From positions 5,456,001 to 5,520,000 of the forward strand of contig NZ_AP018439.1 in the NCBI RefSeq assembly GCF_009937955.1: a DNA stretch of 64,000 nt. The letters run 5' to 3'. Shown piece by piece: positions 35,450 through 44,260 of the stretch (its first letter is position 1; every line of letters starts with the position of its first letter). This DNA comes from Undibacterium sp. KW1. GTDB taxonomy: Bacteria; Pseudomonadota; Gammaproteobacteria; Burkholderiales; Burkholderiaceae_D. The notes below the pieces were generated by a model, which made no database searches, was not told where the DNA came from, and was given only the letters and a program-made list of their open reading frames with translations. The translations under genes were made by a program, and so were the position numbers.

Positions 35450-37798
35450 ATGTTGCCTTCGATTGAACAAAGACTCGCCGTAGAGCTGGCTGCCAAGCCG
35501 GTTCAGGTTGCCGCTGCTGTTGCCTTGCTGGACGAAGGTGCTACCGTCCCGTTTATCGCCCGTTACCGTAAAGAAGTGACTGGTGGCCTGGATGATATAC
35601 AGCTGCGCCTGCTGGAAGAGCGCCTGCGTTACCTGCGCGAGCTGGAAGACCGCCGTACCGCCATCATCGCCTCGATAGAAGAACAGGGCAAGATGACGCC
35701 GGTATTGCTGGATGCCATCACCCATGCCGAAGACAAGACCCGCCTCGAAGATTTGTACCTGCCGTACAAACCCAAGCGCCGCACCAAGGCGCAGATCGCC
35801 GTTGAAGCTGGTTTGCTGCCACTGGCCGATGCCTTGCTGGCCGACCCCATGCTCAACCCGGATACCGAAGCCGCGAATTACCTGAAGCCAGCTTTTACCA
35901 CTGACAATGGCGACAACCCAGGTGTGCCGGACGCCAAAGCGGCTCTTGATGGCGCACGCCAGATTTTGATGGAACGCTTTGCTGAAGATGCGACCCTGTT
36001 GCAAGCCCTGCGTGAATACCTGAATGACCACGGCATTGTGGAATCCAAGGTCGTTGCTGGCAAAGAAGAAGCCGGTGAAAAATTCGCCGATTACTTCGAT
36101 TATTCAGAAACCCTGGGCACTATCCCTTCCCATCGCGCCCTGGCCCTGTTCCGTGGCCGCCGCGAAGAAATGCTGACCGTGACTCTGCGGCTGGATAGCG
36201 AAGAAGAAAAACCAAAATGGGATGCACCGCTGAACCCATGCGAAAGCCGCATCGCTGCCCGCTTTGGTGTCAGCCAGAAAGACCGCCCTGCCGACAAATG
36301 GCTGGTCGATACCGTACGCTGGGCCTGGCGCGTCAAGGTCTTCATGCATCTCGATACTGAGCTGATGGGCAAGTTGCGTGAAACCGCAGAAATTGAAGCC
36401 ATCAACGTATTCGCCCGCAACCTCAAAGCCCTGCTGCTGGCAGCACCTGCCGGCCCACGCGCCACCATGGGTCTCGATCCTGGCCTGCGTACTGGCGTCA
36501 AAGTGGCGATCGTGGATGCCACTGGTAAAGTGGTTGAGCATGCGACGATTTACCCGCATCAGCCGCGCAATGACTGGGATGGCTCGCTGCATGTATTGGC
36601 GCAACTGGCGGCCAAGCATAATGTGTCGCTGATCTCCATCGGCAATGGCACGGCATCGCGTGAAACCGACAAACTGGCGGGCGATTTGATCAAGCTCAAG
36701 CCTGAACTCAAACTGACCAAGATCGTGGTCTCTGAAGCCGGTGCATCGGTGTATTCCGCTTCTGAATTTGCGTCCAAGGAATTGCCTGATCTGGATGTGT
36801 CGATTCGTGGTGCAGTATCGATTGCACGCCGACTGCAAGACCCATTGGCGGAACTGGTGAAGATCGATCCCAAATCCATAGGTGTAGGCCAGTACCAGCA
36901 TGATGTCAGCCAGTCGCAACTGGCGCGTTCACTCGATGCCGTCGTTGAAGATTGCGTGAATGCGGTTGGTGTCGATGTGAATACGGCTTCTGCCCCTTTG
37001 CTGGCGCGTGTGTCTGGCCTGTCATCGAGCGTGGCGGAAAGCATCGTCAATTTCCGCGATGCCAAGGGCATGTTTAACTCACGTTCAGACTTGCGTGCAG
37101 TACCGCGCCTGGGCGACAAGACTTTCGAGCAGGCAGCCGGTTTCTTGCGCATCATGAATGGCAGCAACCCGCTTGATGCATCTGCAGTCCACCCTGAATC
37201 TTATCCACTGGTAGAAAAAATCCTCGCTGATATCAAGAAGGATGTGAAGGGCGTCATTGGCGATGCTGGCTTGCTGAAATCTTTGAATCCAGCTAAATAC
37301 GCCGATGAAAAATTTGGTGTGCCGACCATCACCGACATCATCCGCGAGCTGGAAAAACCAGGCCGTGACCCGCGTCCTGAATTCACGACTGCCACCTTCA
37401 AGGATGGCGTAGAAGAAATCAAGGATTTGCGCCCTGACATGATTTTGGAAGGCGTAGTCACCAACGTTGCCGCCTTTGGTGCTTTCGTTGATATTGGTGT
37501 GCATCAGGATGGTCTGGTACATATCTCTGCCTTGTCCAACACCTTCGTCAAAGACCCGCATACAGTCGTCAAGGCTGGCCAGGTCGTCAAGGTGAAAGTG
37601 CTGGAAGTCGATGTCAAACGCCAGCGCATCGCCCTGACCATGCGTCTGAGCGATGCAGCACCTGTCGCTGGCAGCAAGCCTGAACAACGTGGCGACCGTA
37701 ACGACGCCAAGCGCCTCAATCAACACCGCTCGCAAGCCCAGGCACCGGCACCCGCTGGCAACGCGATGGCTGCGGCGTTTGCGAAATTGCGTGGGTAA
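35450..37798 (+). CDS. tex: Tex family RNA-binding transcription accessory protein
   Basis: A 782-residue protein of the usual Tex length. ATG 35450 gives the standard [13 protein letters not shown] opening; the frame stays open upstream without coding character. Order: N-terminal helical domain ([16 protein letters not shown]), YqgF-like nuclease fold ([16 protein letters not shown]), helix-hairpin-helix ([17 protein letters not shown]), and a C-terminal S1 domain ([20 protein letters not shown]). A low-complexity basic tail follows. Tex binds nucleic acids and affects transcription and toxin expression in several bacteria. It is monocistronic. Confidence 0.93.
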   Translation: MLPSIEQRLAVELAAKPVQVAAAVALLDEGATVPFIARYRKEVTGGLDDIQLRLLEERLRYLRELEDRRTAIIASIEEQGKMTPVLLDAITHAEDKTRLEDLYLPYKPKRRTKAQIAVEAGLLPLADALLADPMLNPDTEAANYLKPAFTTDNGDNPGVPDAKAALDGARQILMERFAEDATLLQALREYLNDHGIVESKVVAGKEEAGEKFADYFDYSETLGTIPSHRALALFRGRREEMLTVTLRLDSEEEKPKWDAPLNPCESRIAARFGVSQKDRPADKWLVDTVRWAWRVKVFMHLDTELMGKLRETAEIEAINVFARNLKALLLAAPAGPRATMGLDPGLRTGVKVAIVDATGKVVEHATIYPHQPRNDWDGSLHVLAQLAAKHNVSLISIGNGTASRETDKLAGDLIKLKPELKLTKIVVSEAGASVYSASEFASKELPDLDVSIRGAVSIARRLQDPLAELVKIDPKSIGVGQYQHDVSQSQLARSLDAVVEDCVNAVGVDVNTASAPLLARVSGLSSSVAESIVNFRDAKGMFNSRSDLRAVPRLGDKTFEQAAGFLRIMNGSNPLDASAVHPESYPLVEKILADIKKDVKGVIGDAGLLKSLNPAKYADEKFGVPTITDIIRELEKPGRDPRPEFTTATFKDGVEEIKDLRPDMILEGVVTNVAAFGAFVDIGVHQDGLVHISALSNTFVKDPHTVVKAGQVVKVKVLEVDVKRQRIALTMRLSDAAPVAGSKPEQRGDRNDAKRLNQHRSQAQAPAPAGNAMAAAFAKLRG

Positions 37799-37823
37799 GT
37801 AATAAGTAAGAAATAAACGAGTT

Positions 37824-37856
37824 GATCAGACTGTCCCAAATTGTGACAGTCTGATC
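37824..37856. promoter_or_regulatory. 12-bp dyad after tex; terminator hairpin or activator site
   Basis: GATCAGACTGTC (37824-37835) and GACAGTCTGATC (37845-37856) form a perfect inverted repeat with a 9-nt spacer. No T-run follows. A second TGACA-N8-TGTCA dyad lies at 37874-37891. Both are 115-180 bases upstream of a sigma-54 promoter, as expected for enhancer sites of an AcoR-type activator. Confidence 0.45.
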
Positions 37857-38004
37857 TGCGTTGCGAAATAATGTGACACTTTGATTTGTCATTACTCTCT
37901 CCTCCGCAAATCCGTCATTAGCATCGGCAGTCATTCTCCCTCTGCACCTTCTCCCTCGCTAATCTGTACCTGCTGTATTTTCCGCAAGGAAAATATTTTA
38001 GCCA

Positions 38005-38020
38005 TGGCACGCCGTTTGCG
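38005..38020 (+). promoter_or_regulatory. Sigma-54 promoter of the aldehyde dehydrogenase gene
   Basis: TGGCAC-N5-TTGCG matches the -24/-12 consensus closely, with GG and GC correctly spaced. It lies 59 bases before the dehydrogenase start. The AcoR-type sigma-54 activator encoded just beyond the dehydrogenase unit supports the call. Confidence 0.8.
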
Positions 38021-38079
38021 TTGTTATCCCCGTGTCGCAGCTTATGCACACCATCTAATAAACAACGGAGACCACCATC

Positions 38080-39600
38080 ATGAACATGGCAGACATCAGC
38101 AAACTCGGTATCAGCAACCCTTTCGCCAAACGCTACGATAATTTCATAGGCGGCAAATTTGTGGCCCCGGTCAAGGGTGAATATTTCGAGAATATCAGCC
38201 CCGTCATCGGCCAGGCTTTTTGCGAAGTCGCGCGTTCAACCGCAGAAGACGTGGAACTGGCACTCGATGCTGCCCATGCCGCCAAGAAGGCATGGGGCAA
38301 GACCTCGCTTGCTGAGCGCTCGAACATCCTGAATAGAATTGCAGACCGCATGGAAGCCAACCTCAGCCTGCTGGCAACGGCAGAGACCATAGACAATGGC
38401 AAACCCATACGCGAAACCATGGCGGCAGATATTCCTCTGGCGATCGATCACTTCCGCTATTTCGCCGGCTGCATACGGGCGCAGGAAGGCACTGTCGCGC
38501 AAATCGATGACCAAACTTATGCCTATCATTTCCATGAACCGCTGGGTGTCGTCGGCCAGATCATTCCATGGAATTTCCCTATACTGATGGCGGTGTGGAA
38601 GATGGCTCCAGCACTGGCAGCTGGCAATTGCATAGTCCTCAAACCGGCAGAGCAAACACCAGCATCCATCATGGTGTTGATTGATTTGATCAAGGATTTA
38701 TTGCCGCCTGGCGTCTTGAATATCGTGAATGGCTTTGGCCTGGAAGCTGGCAAGCCACTGGCTACCAGCAAGCGCATTGCCAAGATTGCCTTCACTGGTG
38801 AAACCGGCACTGGTCGCCTGATCATGCAGTATGCATCGCAAAACATCATCCCTGTCACGCTGGAACTTGGTGGAAAATCACCGAATATTTTCTTCGCCGA
38901 CGTCCTGGATCAGGACGATGCCTTTTTCGACAAATGCCTGGAAGGTTTTGCCATGTTCGCGCTGAACCAGGGCGAAGTTTGCACCTGTCCATCACGCGTG
39001 CTGATACAGGAATCTATCTATGACCAGTTCATGGCCAGGGCCATCAAGCGCGTGGCGGCCATCAAGCAGGGTAACCCTCTCGACAGCACCACCATGATAG
39101 GTGCGCAGGCTTCACAGGAACAACTGGAAAAGATTTTGTCCTATCTGGACATAGGCAAACAGGAAGGCGCACAACTCTTGCTGGGTGGCGAAAGGAATAT
39201 GCTGGATGGTGACCTGGCCAAGGGTTATTACGTGAAGCCGACTATCTTCCAGGGTCACAACAAGATGCGCATCTTCCAGGAAGAAATCTTTGGCCCTGTC
39301 GTATCGGTCACTACCTTCAAGGATGAAGAAGAGGCGATATCAATTGCCAACGACACCTTGTACGGTCTGGGTTCTGGCCTGTGGACACGCGACGGCTCCC
39401 GCGCCTTCCGCGTGGGCCGCGCCATCGAAGCTGGCCGAGTCTGGACCAATTGCTACCACCTGTATCCTGCACATGCAGCATTTGGTGGTTATAAACAATC
39501 AGGAATAGGACGTGAAAACCACAAGATGATGCTGGATCACTATCAACAGACTAAAAACCTGCTGGTGAGCTATAACCCGAATGCGATGGGGTTCTTTTGA
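38080..39600 (+). CDS. NAD-dependent acetaldehyde/aldehyde dehydrogenase (AcoD/ExaC type)
   Basis: A 506-residue aldehyde dehydrogenase that oxidises acetaldehyde or a similar aldehyde to the acid. It shows [17 protein letters not shown], the nucleotide-binding [10 protein letters not shown], general base Glu in LELGGKSPN and catalytic Cys in [10 protein letters not shown]. Length and the opening [20 protein letters not shown] match the AcoD/ExaC group used in acetoin and ethanol catabolism. A second ATG two codons on is an alternative start. A sigma-54 promoter precedes it, and a DUF779 gene and an AcoR-type activator follow, the usual partners. Confidence 0.92.
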   Translation: MNMADISKLGISNPFAKRYDNFIGGKFVAPVKGEYFENISPVIGQAFCEVARSTAEDVELALDAAHAAKKAWGKTSLAERSNILNRIADRMEANLSLLATAETIDNGKPIRETMAADIPLAIDHFRYFAGCIRAQEGTVAQIDDQTYAYHFHEPLGVVGQIIPWNFPILMAVWKMAPALAAGNCIVLKPAEQTPASIMVLIDLIKDLLPPGVLNIVNGFGLEAGKPLATSKRIAKIAFTGETGTGRLIMQYASQNIIPVTLELGGKSPNIFFADVLDQDDAFFDKCLEGFAMFALNQGEVCTCPSRVLIQESIYDQFMARAIKRVAAIKQGNPLDSTTMIGAQASQEQLEKILSYLDIGKQEGAQLLLGGERNMLDGDLAKGYYVKPTIFQGHNKMRIFQEEIFGPVVSVTTFKDEEEAISIANDTLYGLGSGLWTRDGSRAFRVGRAIEAGRVWTNCYHLYPAHAAFGGYKQSGIGRENHKMMLDHYQQTKNLLVSYNPNAMGFF

Positions 39601-39609
39601 TTGACATTT

Positions 39610-39803
39610 AAGACCTCTCAACACAGAGGCACAGAGGCACAGAGACACAGAGAAAGGCAAGAGAAAACCTGGAATGATGATTTTTAGATTTGTCTCTGTG
39701 TCTCTACTTTTATAGAGACACAGAGTTAGAATACAAGAAGTTTTTTGGCCTTCTCTTGCTCTTCTCTGTGTCTCTGTGCCTCTGTGTTGAGCTTTTTGGT
39801 CTT
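39610..39803. repeat. Long hairpin repeat built of ACAGAGGCACAGAG units
   Basis: The left arm (39610-39668) and right arm (39735-39803) are imperfect reverse complements sharing the core TCAACACAGAGGCACAGAG. A smaller nested inverted repeat, CTCTGTGTCTCTA / TATAGAGACACAGAG, sits at about 39693-39725. The whole ~190-bp block separates the dehydrogenase from the DUF779 gene and could fold into a long cruciform or RNA hairpin. It resembles dispersed non-coding repeats; only one copy is in this window. Confidence 0.75.
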
Positions 39804-39825
39804 TACGTAAAACAACCGAAAAAAA

Positions 39826-40214
39826 ATGACCACTACCCCGCCCGCGTTACCGCTACACCCACAGCGCTGGAATTTATCAGTGCGCTGCAAACCAAATACG
39901 GCCCATTATTATTTTTCCAGTCCGGCGGTTGCTGTGATGGCAGTTCACCGCTTTGTTACGCCAGGAATGAATATGGCATAGGCGATGCTGATGTGTATCT
40001 GGGTGATCTGGATGGCACACCGTTTTATATGGGAAGTGATCAGTTTGAATACTGGCGGCACACACAATTGATCATTGATGTGGTAGCAGGCATGGGTGGC
40101 ATGTTTTCACTCGACAATGGCACGGGCAAACGCTTTTTGACACGTTCACGCCTGTTCACGGATGAAGAAAATGATTTACTGGGTACTGCAGTTTTGCACG
40201 GCCCGCAGGCTTGA
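39826..40214 (+). CDS. DUF779 domain protein with apparent frameshift at its start
   Basis: The conserved DUF779 core runs in one frame to TGA 40212 (RVTATPTALEFISALQ, FFQSGGCCDGSSPLCY, YMGSDQFEYWRHTQL, GKRFLTRSRL). The natural start ATGACCACTACCCC at 39826 lies one frame off; a single extra C in the run at 39836-39839 would join MTTTPARVTATP. The only in-frame start is a TTG at 39690, inside the hairpin repeat. DUF779 proteins commonly accompany AcoD/ExaC aldehyde dehydrogenases, as here. A sequencing indel, a real mutation or an unusual start are all possible. Confidence 0.7.
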
Positions 40215-42197
40215 TCAGTCACTCTTCAAAGCGGCCAGCTTGCGGTAAATTGTATTGCGCGACACCCCCAAGGCCTTGGCCGCAGCAGTGACATTGCCCT
40301 GATGCTGTTGCAGGGTCTGTTGTATGGCATCCATTTCCAGCGCGTCCAAACTGGCGGGTGTTTGACTCAAAGCCATGGCTGCGGGTTTCAGTACCACATC
40401 CATATCTTCCAGAAAATCCTCGGGCAAATGTTCGAGACGGATTTCCATATCGGCGTCCGTCATGACGATGGCGGTGCGCAGGAGATTCGTCAACTGGCGG
40501 AAGTTGCCTGGCCAGCCATGGGCATGAAATAACTGCATGACTGCAGGCGCTATCCTGTATTGCCTTCCTTCGCTTTCTGTCGCCAGGACTTTGGCTATCA
40601 CGACATCAAGGTCTGTGCGTTCACGCAAGGGTGGTAAGCGCACTACCAGACCATTCAAACGGTAATACAGGTCATCACGGAATTCGCCTTTGCCTATCAT
40701 CTCGCGCAGGTTGCGGTTGGTGGCGCAGATCAGGGCGAGGTTGACGGGGATGGATTTGCTGCTGCCGAGAGGTGTCACCATGCGTTCCTGCAAGACCCGC
40801 AGCAAGCGGGCTTGCAGATTCAGGGGCATGTCACCGATTTCATCGAGAAATAGCGTGCCACCATTGGCCTGCAAGATCTTGCCGACATTGCCTTTCTTGC
40901 GTGCACCAGTGAAAGCGCCATCTTCATAGCCGAACAGTTCTGATTCAATCAGGGTTTCTGGTATCGATGCACAATTCACGGCAACAAAGGGGCCGGATTT
41001 ACGCGGTGAATCATTATGCACAGCCTGGGCCAGTAATTCCTTGCCAGTGCCAGTCTCACCCGTTACCAGTATCGAGATATCACGCCCTATGACACGCTTG
41101 AGTTTATCGATGGCACGGGCAAGTTGCTCATCACCGGTATCCAGATAATGCAGGCTCGATAGCTTGGATTTGACTTCTACCGACTGCGGTTCACGTGCAT
41201 TGTCCAGCACATGCCTGGCAGCGGCTGAAGGACGCTTGAGGCTCTGGCTTTTGGCATACACACGCACACCATTGTGCAGGCACAGCGTCAGCAAACCCGG
41301 TGTCGCGGTACGGTAGTGTTCATGCAAAGCTGATACAGGCAAACCAAACAGGGAACTGAAAGTGTGCGTTTGCAAAGCAGATAGTGGCAAACCCAGCTGG
41401 AACAATCCACTGCGGCTGGCCGATAAAAAACGGCCATCATTGTCAAAGCAGGCGATGCCCTCCATCAGGGTACCCAAAAATTCCGGGCGGCTATGAAAAC
41501 TGAGTTTGATGGCATCCTGAAAAGAAGAGGCAAACAACTGGTTTTCTATCATCTGCGCCGACATGCGCACCAGGGCCATGGTGTGCTTGTGGAAATTATG
41601 CTGGTCTCCCGTCACATCCAGCACACCGATGACATTGCCCATGACATCAAAGATAGGTGCAGCAGAGCAAGTCAGAAAATTGTTGGCTTCGAGATAATGC
41701 TGGTCGGCATGGACGATGGTGGGTGTTTTTTCGGCAATGGCCGTGCCTATGGCATTGGTGCCTTTGCTACGCTCAGACCAGGCGACACCGGGGCTGAGGG
41801 CCACCCTGTCCGCTTTTTCCAGAAAATCAGCATCGCCAAGAGTATGTATGATGAGCCCATTCACATCGGTCAGGATGACCATATTGTGCGTGTTAATTAT
41901 TTGCTCATACAAGTTTTCCATGACGGGCAAGGCATGCTGGTGCAAGACCCGGTTTTGTTCCAGCAGGGTCTTGATATCTGTCTTGCCCAGCGGGCCATAG
42001 TCTGGCGCAGCCGTGCGCGGCAAGCCATAGGCGGCTGAGCGTTCATGTGCCTGTTCTATCATCATGCGGGCAGATGATGCAGGACTTATGCCAGGGCCAG
42101 GCTTTATTTGCCCGGAGGAAATTCCAGTGTCACGCATTTGCATACGGGTCTCCAGCAACTGGCCGATTTTTTCGGCTCTAGGTAGGATATTAAGCAC
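40215..42197 (-). CDS. AcoR-type sigma-54-dependent transcriptional activator
   Basis: A 660-residue regulator. The N-terminal region has a GAF domain (about residues 95-240, SERSKGTNAIGTAI, HYLEANNFLTCSAAPIFD). An AAA+ domain (about 340-570) has GETGTGKE, GAFTGA and GGTLFLDEIGDMP. A Fis helix-turn-helix ends TAAAKALGVSRNTIYRKLAAL. AcoR proteins activate acetoin or alcohol/aldehyde catabolic genes with sigma-54. The stop codon abuts the DUF779 stop, so the gene converges on its likely target unit. The start is GTG 42197, lying inside a palindrome (42189-42202); an ATG 18 codons later is an alternative. Confidence 0.9.
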   Translation of the reverse strand: MLNILPRAEKIGQLLETRMQMRDTGISSGQIKPGPGISPASSARMMIEQAHERSAAYGLPRTAAPDYGPLGKTDIKTLLEQNRVLHQHALPVMENLYEQIINTHNMVILTDVNGLIIHTLGDADFLEKADRVALSPGVAWSERSKGTNAIGTAIAEKTPTIVHADQHYLEANNFLTCSAAPIFDVMGNVIGVLDVTGDQHNFHKHTMALVRMSAQMIENQLFASSFQDAIKLSFHSRPEFLGTLMEGIACFDNDGRFLSASRSGLFQLGLPLSALQTHTFSSLFGLPVSALHEHYRTATPGLLTLCLHNGVRVYAKSQSLKRPSAAARHVLDNAREPQSVEVKSKLSSLHYLDTGDEQLARAIDKLKRVIGRDISILVTGETGTGKELLAQAVHNDSPRKSGPFVAVNCASIPETLIESELFGYEDGAFTGARKKGNVGKILQANGGTLFLDEIGDMPLNLQARLLRVLQERMVTPLGSSKSIPVNLALICATNRNLREMIGKGEFRDDLYYRLNGLVVRLPPLRERTDLDVVIAKVLATESEGRQYRIAPAVMQLFHAHGWPGNFRQLTNLLRTAIVMTDADMEIRLEHLPEDFLEDMDVVLKPAAMALSQTPASLDALEMDAIQQTLQQHQGNVTAAAKALGVSRNTIYRKLAALKSD

Positions 42198-42202
42198 TTA
42201 AT
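42189..42202. promoter_or_regulatory. Palindrome over the AcoR-type start codon
   Basis: ATTAAG-CA-CTTAAT is a perfect dyad with a two-base centre, covering the GTG start. It may be an operator for self-control or be fortuitous. Confidence 0.3.
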
Positions 42203-42301
42203 GTAACACTATTAGCCCATGGTGCCTGAAACTGCAAATTGATTTACATTAACTTTCCTGCACCCGGATACGCTGCTGCGGCACTGCGTGAGGCTTTCTA
42301 C

Positions 42302-42307
42302 TATAAT
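42302..42307 (+). promoter_or_regulatory. -10 element upstream of grxD
   Basis: A consensus TATAAT lies 38 bases before the grxD start. No good -35 hexamer is visible at 16-18 bases, so the assignment rests on the -10 alone. Confidence 0.35.
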
Positions 42308-42345
42308 GCAGGTATTCGTAATTCAAGTATTCAAGAAAGATAGCC

Positions 42346-42657
42346 ATGAGCGACGTACAAAGCTGGATCAAAGAAACTGTTACTGCAAACCCTGTAGTGT
42401 TATTCATGAAGGGTACGGCCCAATTCCCGCAATGTGGCTTTTCTGGCCGTGCGATTCAATTGCTGAAAGCCTGTGGCGTGCAAAACATGGTCACCGTGAA
42501 TGTGCTGGAAGACCCGGAAGTGCGCCAGGGCATCAAGGACTTTTCCAACTGGCCTACCGTACCGCAGTTGTATGTCAAAGGCGAATTCATTGGTGGCTCT
42601 GACATCATGAATGAAATGTTTGACAGCGGCGAATTGCAGACTTTGCTGAAAGACTAA
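42346..42657 (+). CDS. grxD: Grx4-family monothiol glutaredoxin
   Basis: A 103-residue monothiol glutaredoxin with the active site CGFS ([11 protein letters not shown]) near residue 30, glutathione-binding [14 protein letters not shown] and a GGSDI stretch. Grx4-type proteins bind [2Fe-2S] clusters with glutathione and pass them on in iron-sulfur cluster trafficking. The length is exactly that of the family. The next gene, ubiX, begins seven bases later, so the two are probably co-transcribed. Confidence 0.93.
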   Translation: MSDVQSWIKETVTANPVVLFMKGTAQFPQCGFSGRAIQLLKACGVQNMVTVNVLEDPEVRQGIKDFSNWPTVPQLYVKGEFIGGSDIMNEMFDSGELQTLLKD

Positions 42658-42664
42658 GCAAGGC

Positions 42665-43255
42665 ATGACTGACGCCGCAGCCCCCAAGCGCCTGATTGTT
42701 GCCATTACCGGTGCAACGGGTGCAATCTATGGTGTGCGACTGTTGCAAGTATTACGCAATATTTCTGGCGTAGAAAGTCATTTGCTGATTTCAGAAGCAG
42801 GTGTACTGAACCTGCACCAGGAAATGGATTTGAAACGCAAGGATGTAGAAGCCCTGGCCGATGTTGTCCACAATGTGCGCGATGTCGGTGCCAGCATTGC
42901 CAGCGGTTCGTTTTTGTCAGACGGCATGATCATCGCGCCCTGCTCGATGAAGACCCTGGCAGCCGTGGCACATGGGCTGTCAGACAATCTCATCACCCGC
43001 GCCGCCGATGTAGTCTTGAAAGAGCGTCGCCGTCTGGTTATGATGGTGCGCGAAACACCTTTCAATCTGGCGCACTTGCGCAATATGACAGCCGTGACAG
43101 AAATGGGCGGCATCATCTTCCCGCCCCTGCCCGGTTTTTACCACCGCCCGCAAAGCATAGAAGAGATGGTCGATCACACGTTGGGTCGCGTACTCGATAT
43201 GTTTGCCTTGCCGCATGAATTAACGCCACGCTGGCAAGGCCTCAAAGAATCTTAA
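42665..43255 (+). CDS. ubiX: Flavin prenyltransferase UbiX
   Basis: A 196-residue flavoprotein. It opens with AITGATGAIYGVRLL, the FMN-binding loop, and has SFLSDGMIIAPCSMKTLAAV and LVMMVRETPFNLAHLRNM, typical UbiX motifs. It joins dimethylallyl phosphate to FMN to make the prenylated flavin needed by UbiD decarboxylase in ubiquinone synthesis. It follows grxD closely. The stop overlaps the convergent CYTH-like gene by four bases. Confidence 0.94.
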   Translation: MTDAAAPKRLIVAITGATGAIYGVRLLQVLRNISGVESHLLISEAGVLNLHQEMDLKRKDVEALADVVHNVRDVGASIASGSFLSDGMIIAPCSMKTLAAVAHGLSDNLITRAADVVLKERRRLVMMVRETPFNLAHLRNMTAVTEMGGIIFPPLPGFYHRPQSIEEMVDHTLGRVLDMFALPHELTPRWQGLKES

Positions 43256-44097
43256 TAGCGATCCATAATCAATTGGGTCTTCAGAGAATCCTCAGCGACA
43301 AACCAGCCACGCGAAATCAGATAAGCCTGCAATTCATCATGCTTGGCAGATGCTGTTGCTTCGCTCGTGGTCTTGAAAGAAGCTTCAACGATATAGTCAG
43401 TACCTGTGCCAGCCTGGTTCAGGATAGGCCAGACTTCGATGTACAGCTTCAGGCCACTCCAAGTACCAACTGAGCGCTTGGCCAGTATCGGGCCATACTT
43501 GCGCGAACTGTCGAGCATGGATTTGCCCCAGCCGCTATACAGCCAGTTATCCATCTTGCCGGGGATGTTCTTTTTGAGCAGGCTGCGGGAGTCGCTGGCA
43601 GACGGCAAGTCCATGCCACTGTAACCCGATTTGCTGTCTGTCTTGCTGTTGGAAATACTCAGGGTTTTCTTTTGATAGCCCCATTCAACCTGGGCTTCGT
43701 AATTCTTTTCAGTGGAATCAAAACCTTCAGCATTGGCTTTGTACAGGGCCTCGGTGATATTGCCATTGTCGATGGCATAGCGCTTCTTGTAGGTCAGCTC
43801 GAAATCACTTTCACCTTCTGTCTTGCGTATCCGCGCTATCCAGGTATTGCCATAGATATCTTTGGCATTCGTATCCATGAACAGCACATTCATCTTGGTC
43901 ACGGACGTTGGCATATTGAAGGTGCTGAGTACCGTACTTTTGAGTTTGTGATCTGCATCGAGAACCACGTTCGGGTTCATGAGCAATTTGACTTCATAGT
44001 CGGGCACCATATTGCTGGCGGCAATTGCCTGGCCTAGTGGCAGCAACAATGTCAAAGCCATACCAGATATTGCGCGACGTATCGTAGATTTCATCAT
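43252..44097 (-). CDS. Secreted CYTH-like domain protein
   Basis: A 281-residue protein with a clear signal peptide (about residues 8-28, LTLLLPLGQAIAA). The mature part starts DYEVKLLMN, a fair match to the ExExK signature of CYTH tunnel domains. It continues with WIARIRKTEG and FELTYKKRY, where CYTH enzymes carry phosphate-binding Arg and Lys. CYTH proteins hydrolyse inorganic triphosphate or make cAMP in the cytoplasm, so an exported version is unusual. The C-terminal third (WSGLKLYIEVWP, DYIVEASFKT) completes a beta-rich fold. ATG 44097 was chosen because GGAG lies eight bases upstream. Function unproven. Confidence 0.65.
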   Translation of the reverse strand: MMKSTIRRAISGMALTLLLPLGQAIAASNMVPDYEVKLLMNPNVVLDADHKLKSTVLSTFNMPTSVTKMNVLFMDTNAKDIYGNTWIARIRKTEGESDFELTYKKRYAIDNGNITEALYKANAEGFDSTEKNYEAQVEWGYQKKTLSISNSKTDSKSGYSGMDLPSASDSRSLLKKNIPGKMDNWLYSGWGKSMLDSSRKYGPILAKRSVGTWSGLKLYIEVWPILNQAGTGTDYIVEASFKTTSEATASAKHDELQAYLISRGWFVAEDSLKTQLIMDRY

Positions 44098-44260
44098 GAT
44101 GTGCACTCCATGGATTTTGGTGAGCACACTATAAAAGCCAATTGTGACCTTCGCATTACGACAGGCATTATCGATAGTGTCATTGCTGCGTCATATGCCG
44201 GTAGTAAATTCGCGGGCAAGAATTTTCACGCAAATTTATCTATTCAAGAGGTCCTGTCAA

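Noticed and set aside
39610..39803. Short CRISPR-like array from the ACAGAGGCACAGAG repeats
   Set aside because: The repeats are contiguous or inverted, with no unique spacers of regular length and no cas genes in the window.
39690..39825. N-terminal extension of the DUF779 protein starting at TTG 39690
   Set aside because: It would translate the hairpin repeat into a Cys/Leu-rich stretch unlike any DUF779 protein. A base-level frameshift at the normal start explains the data better.
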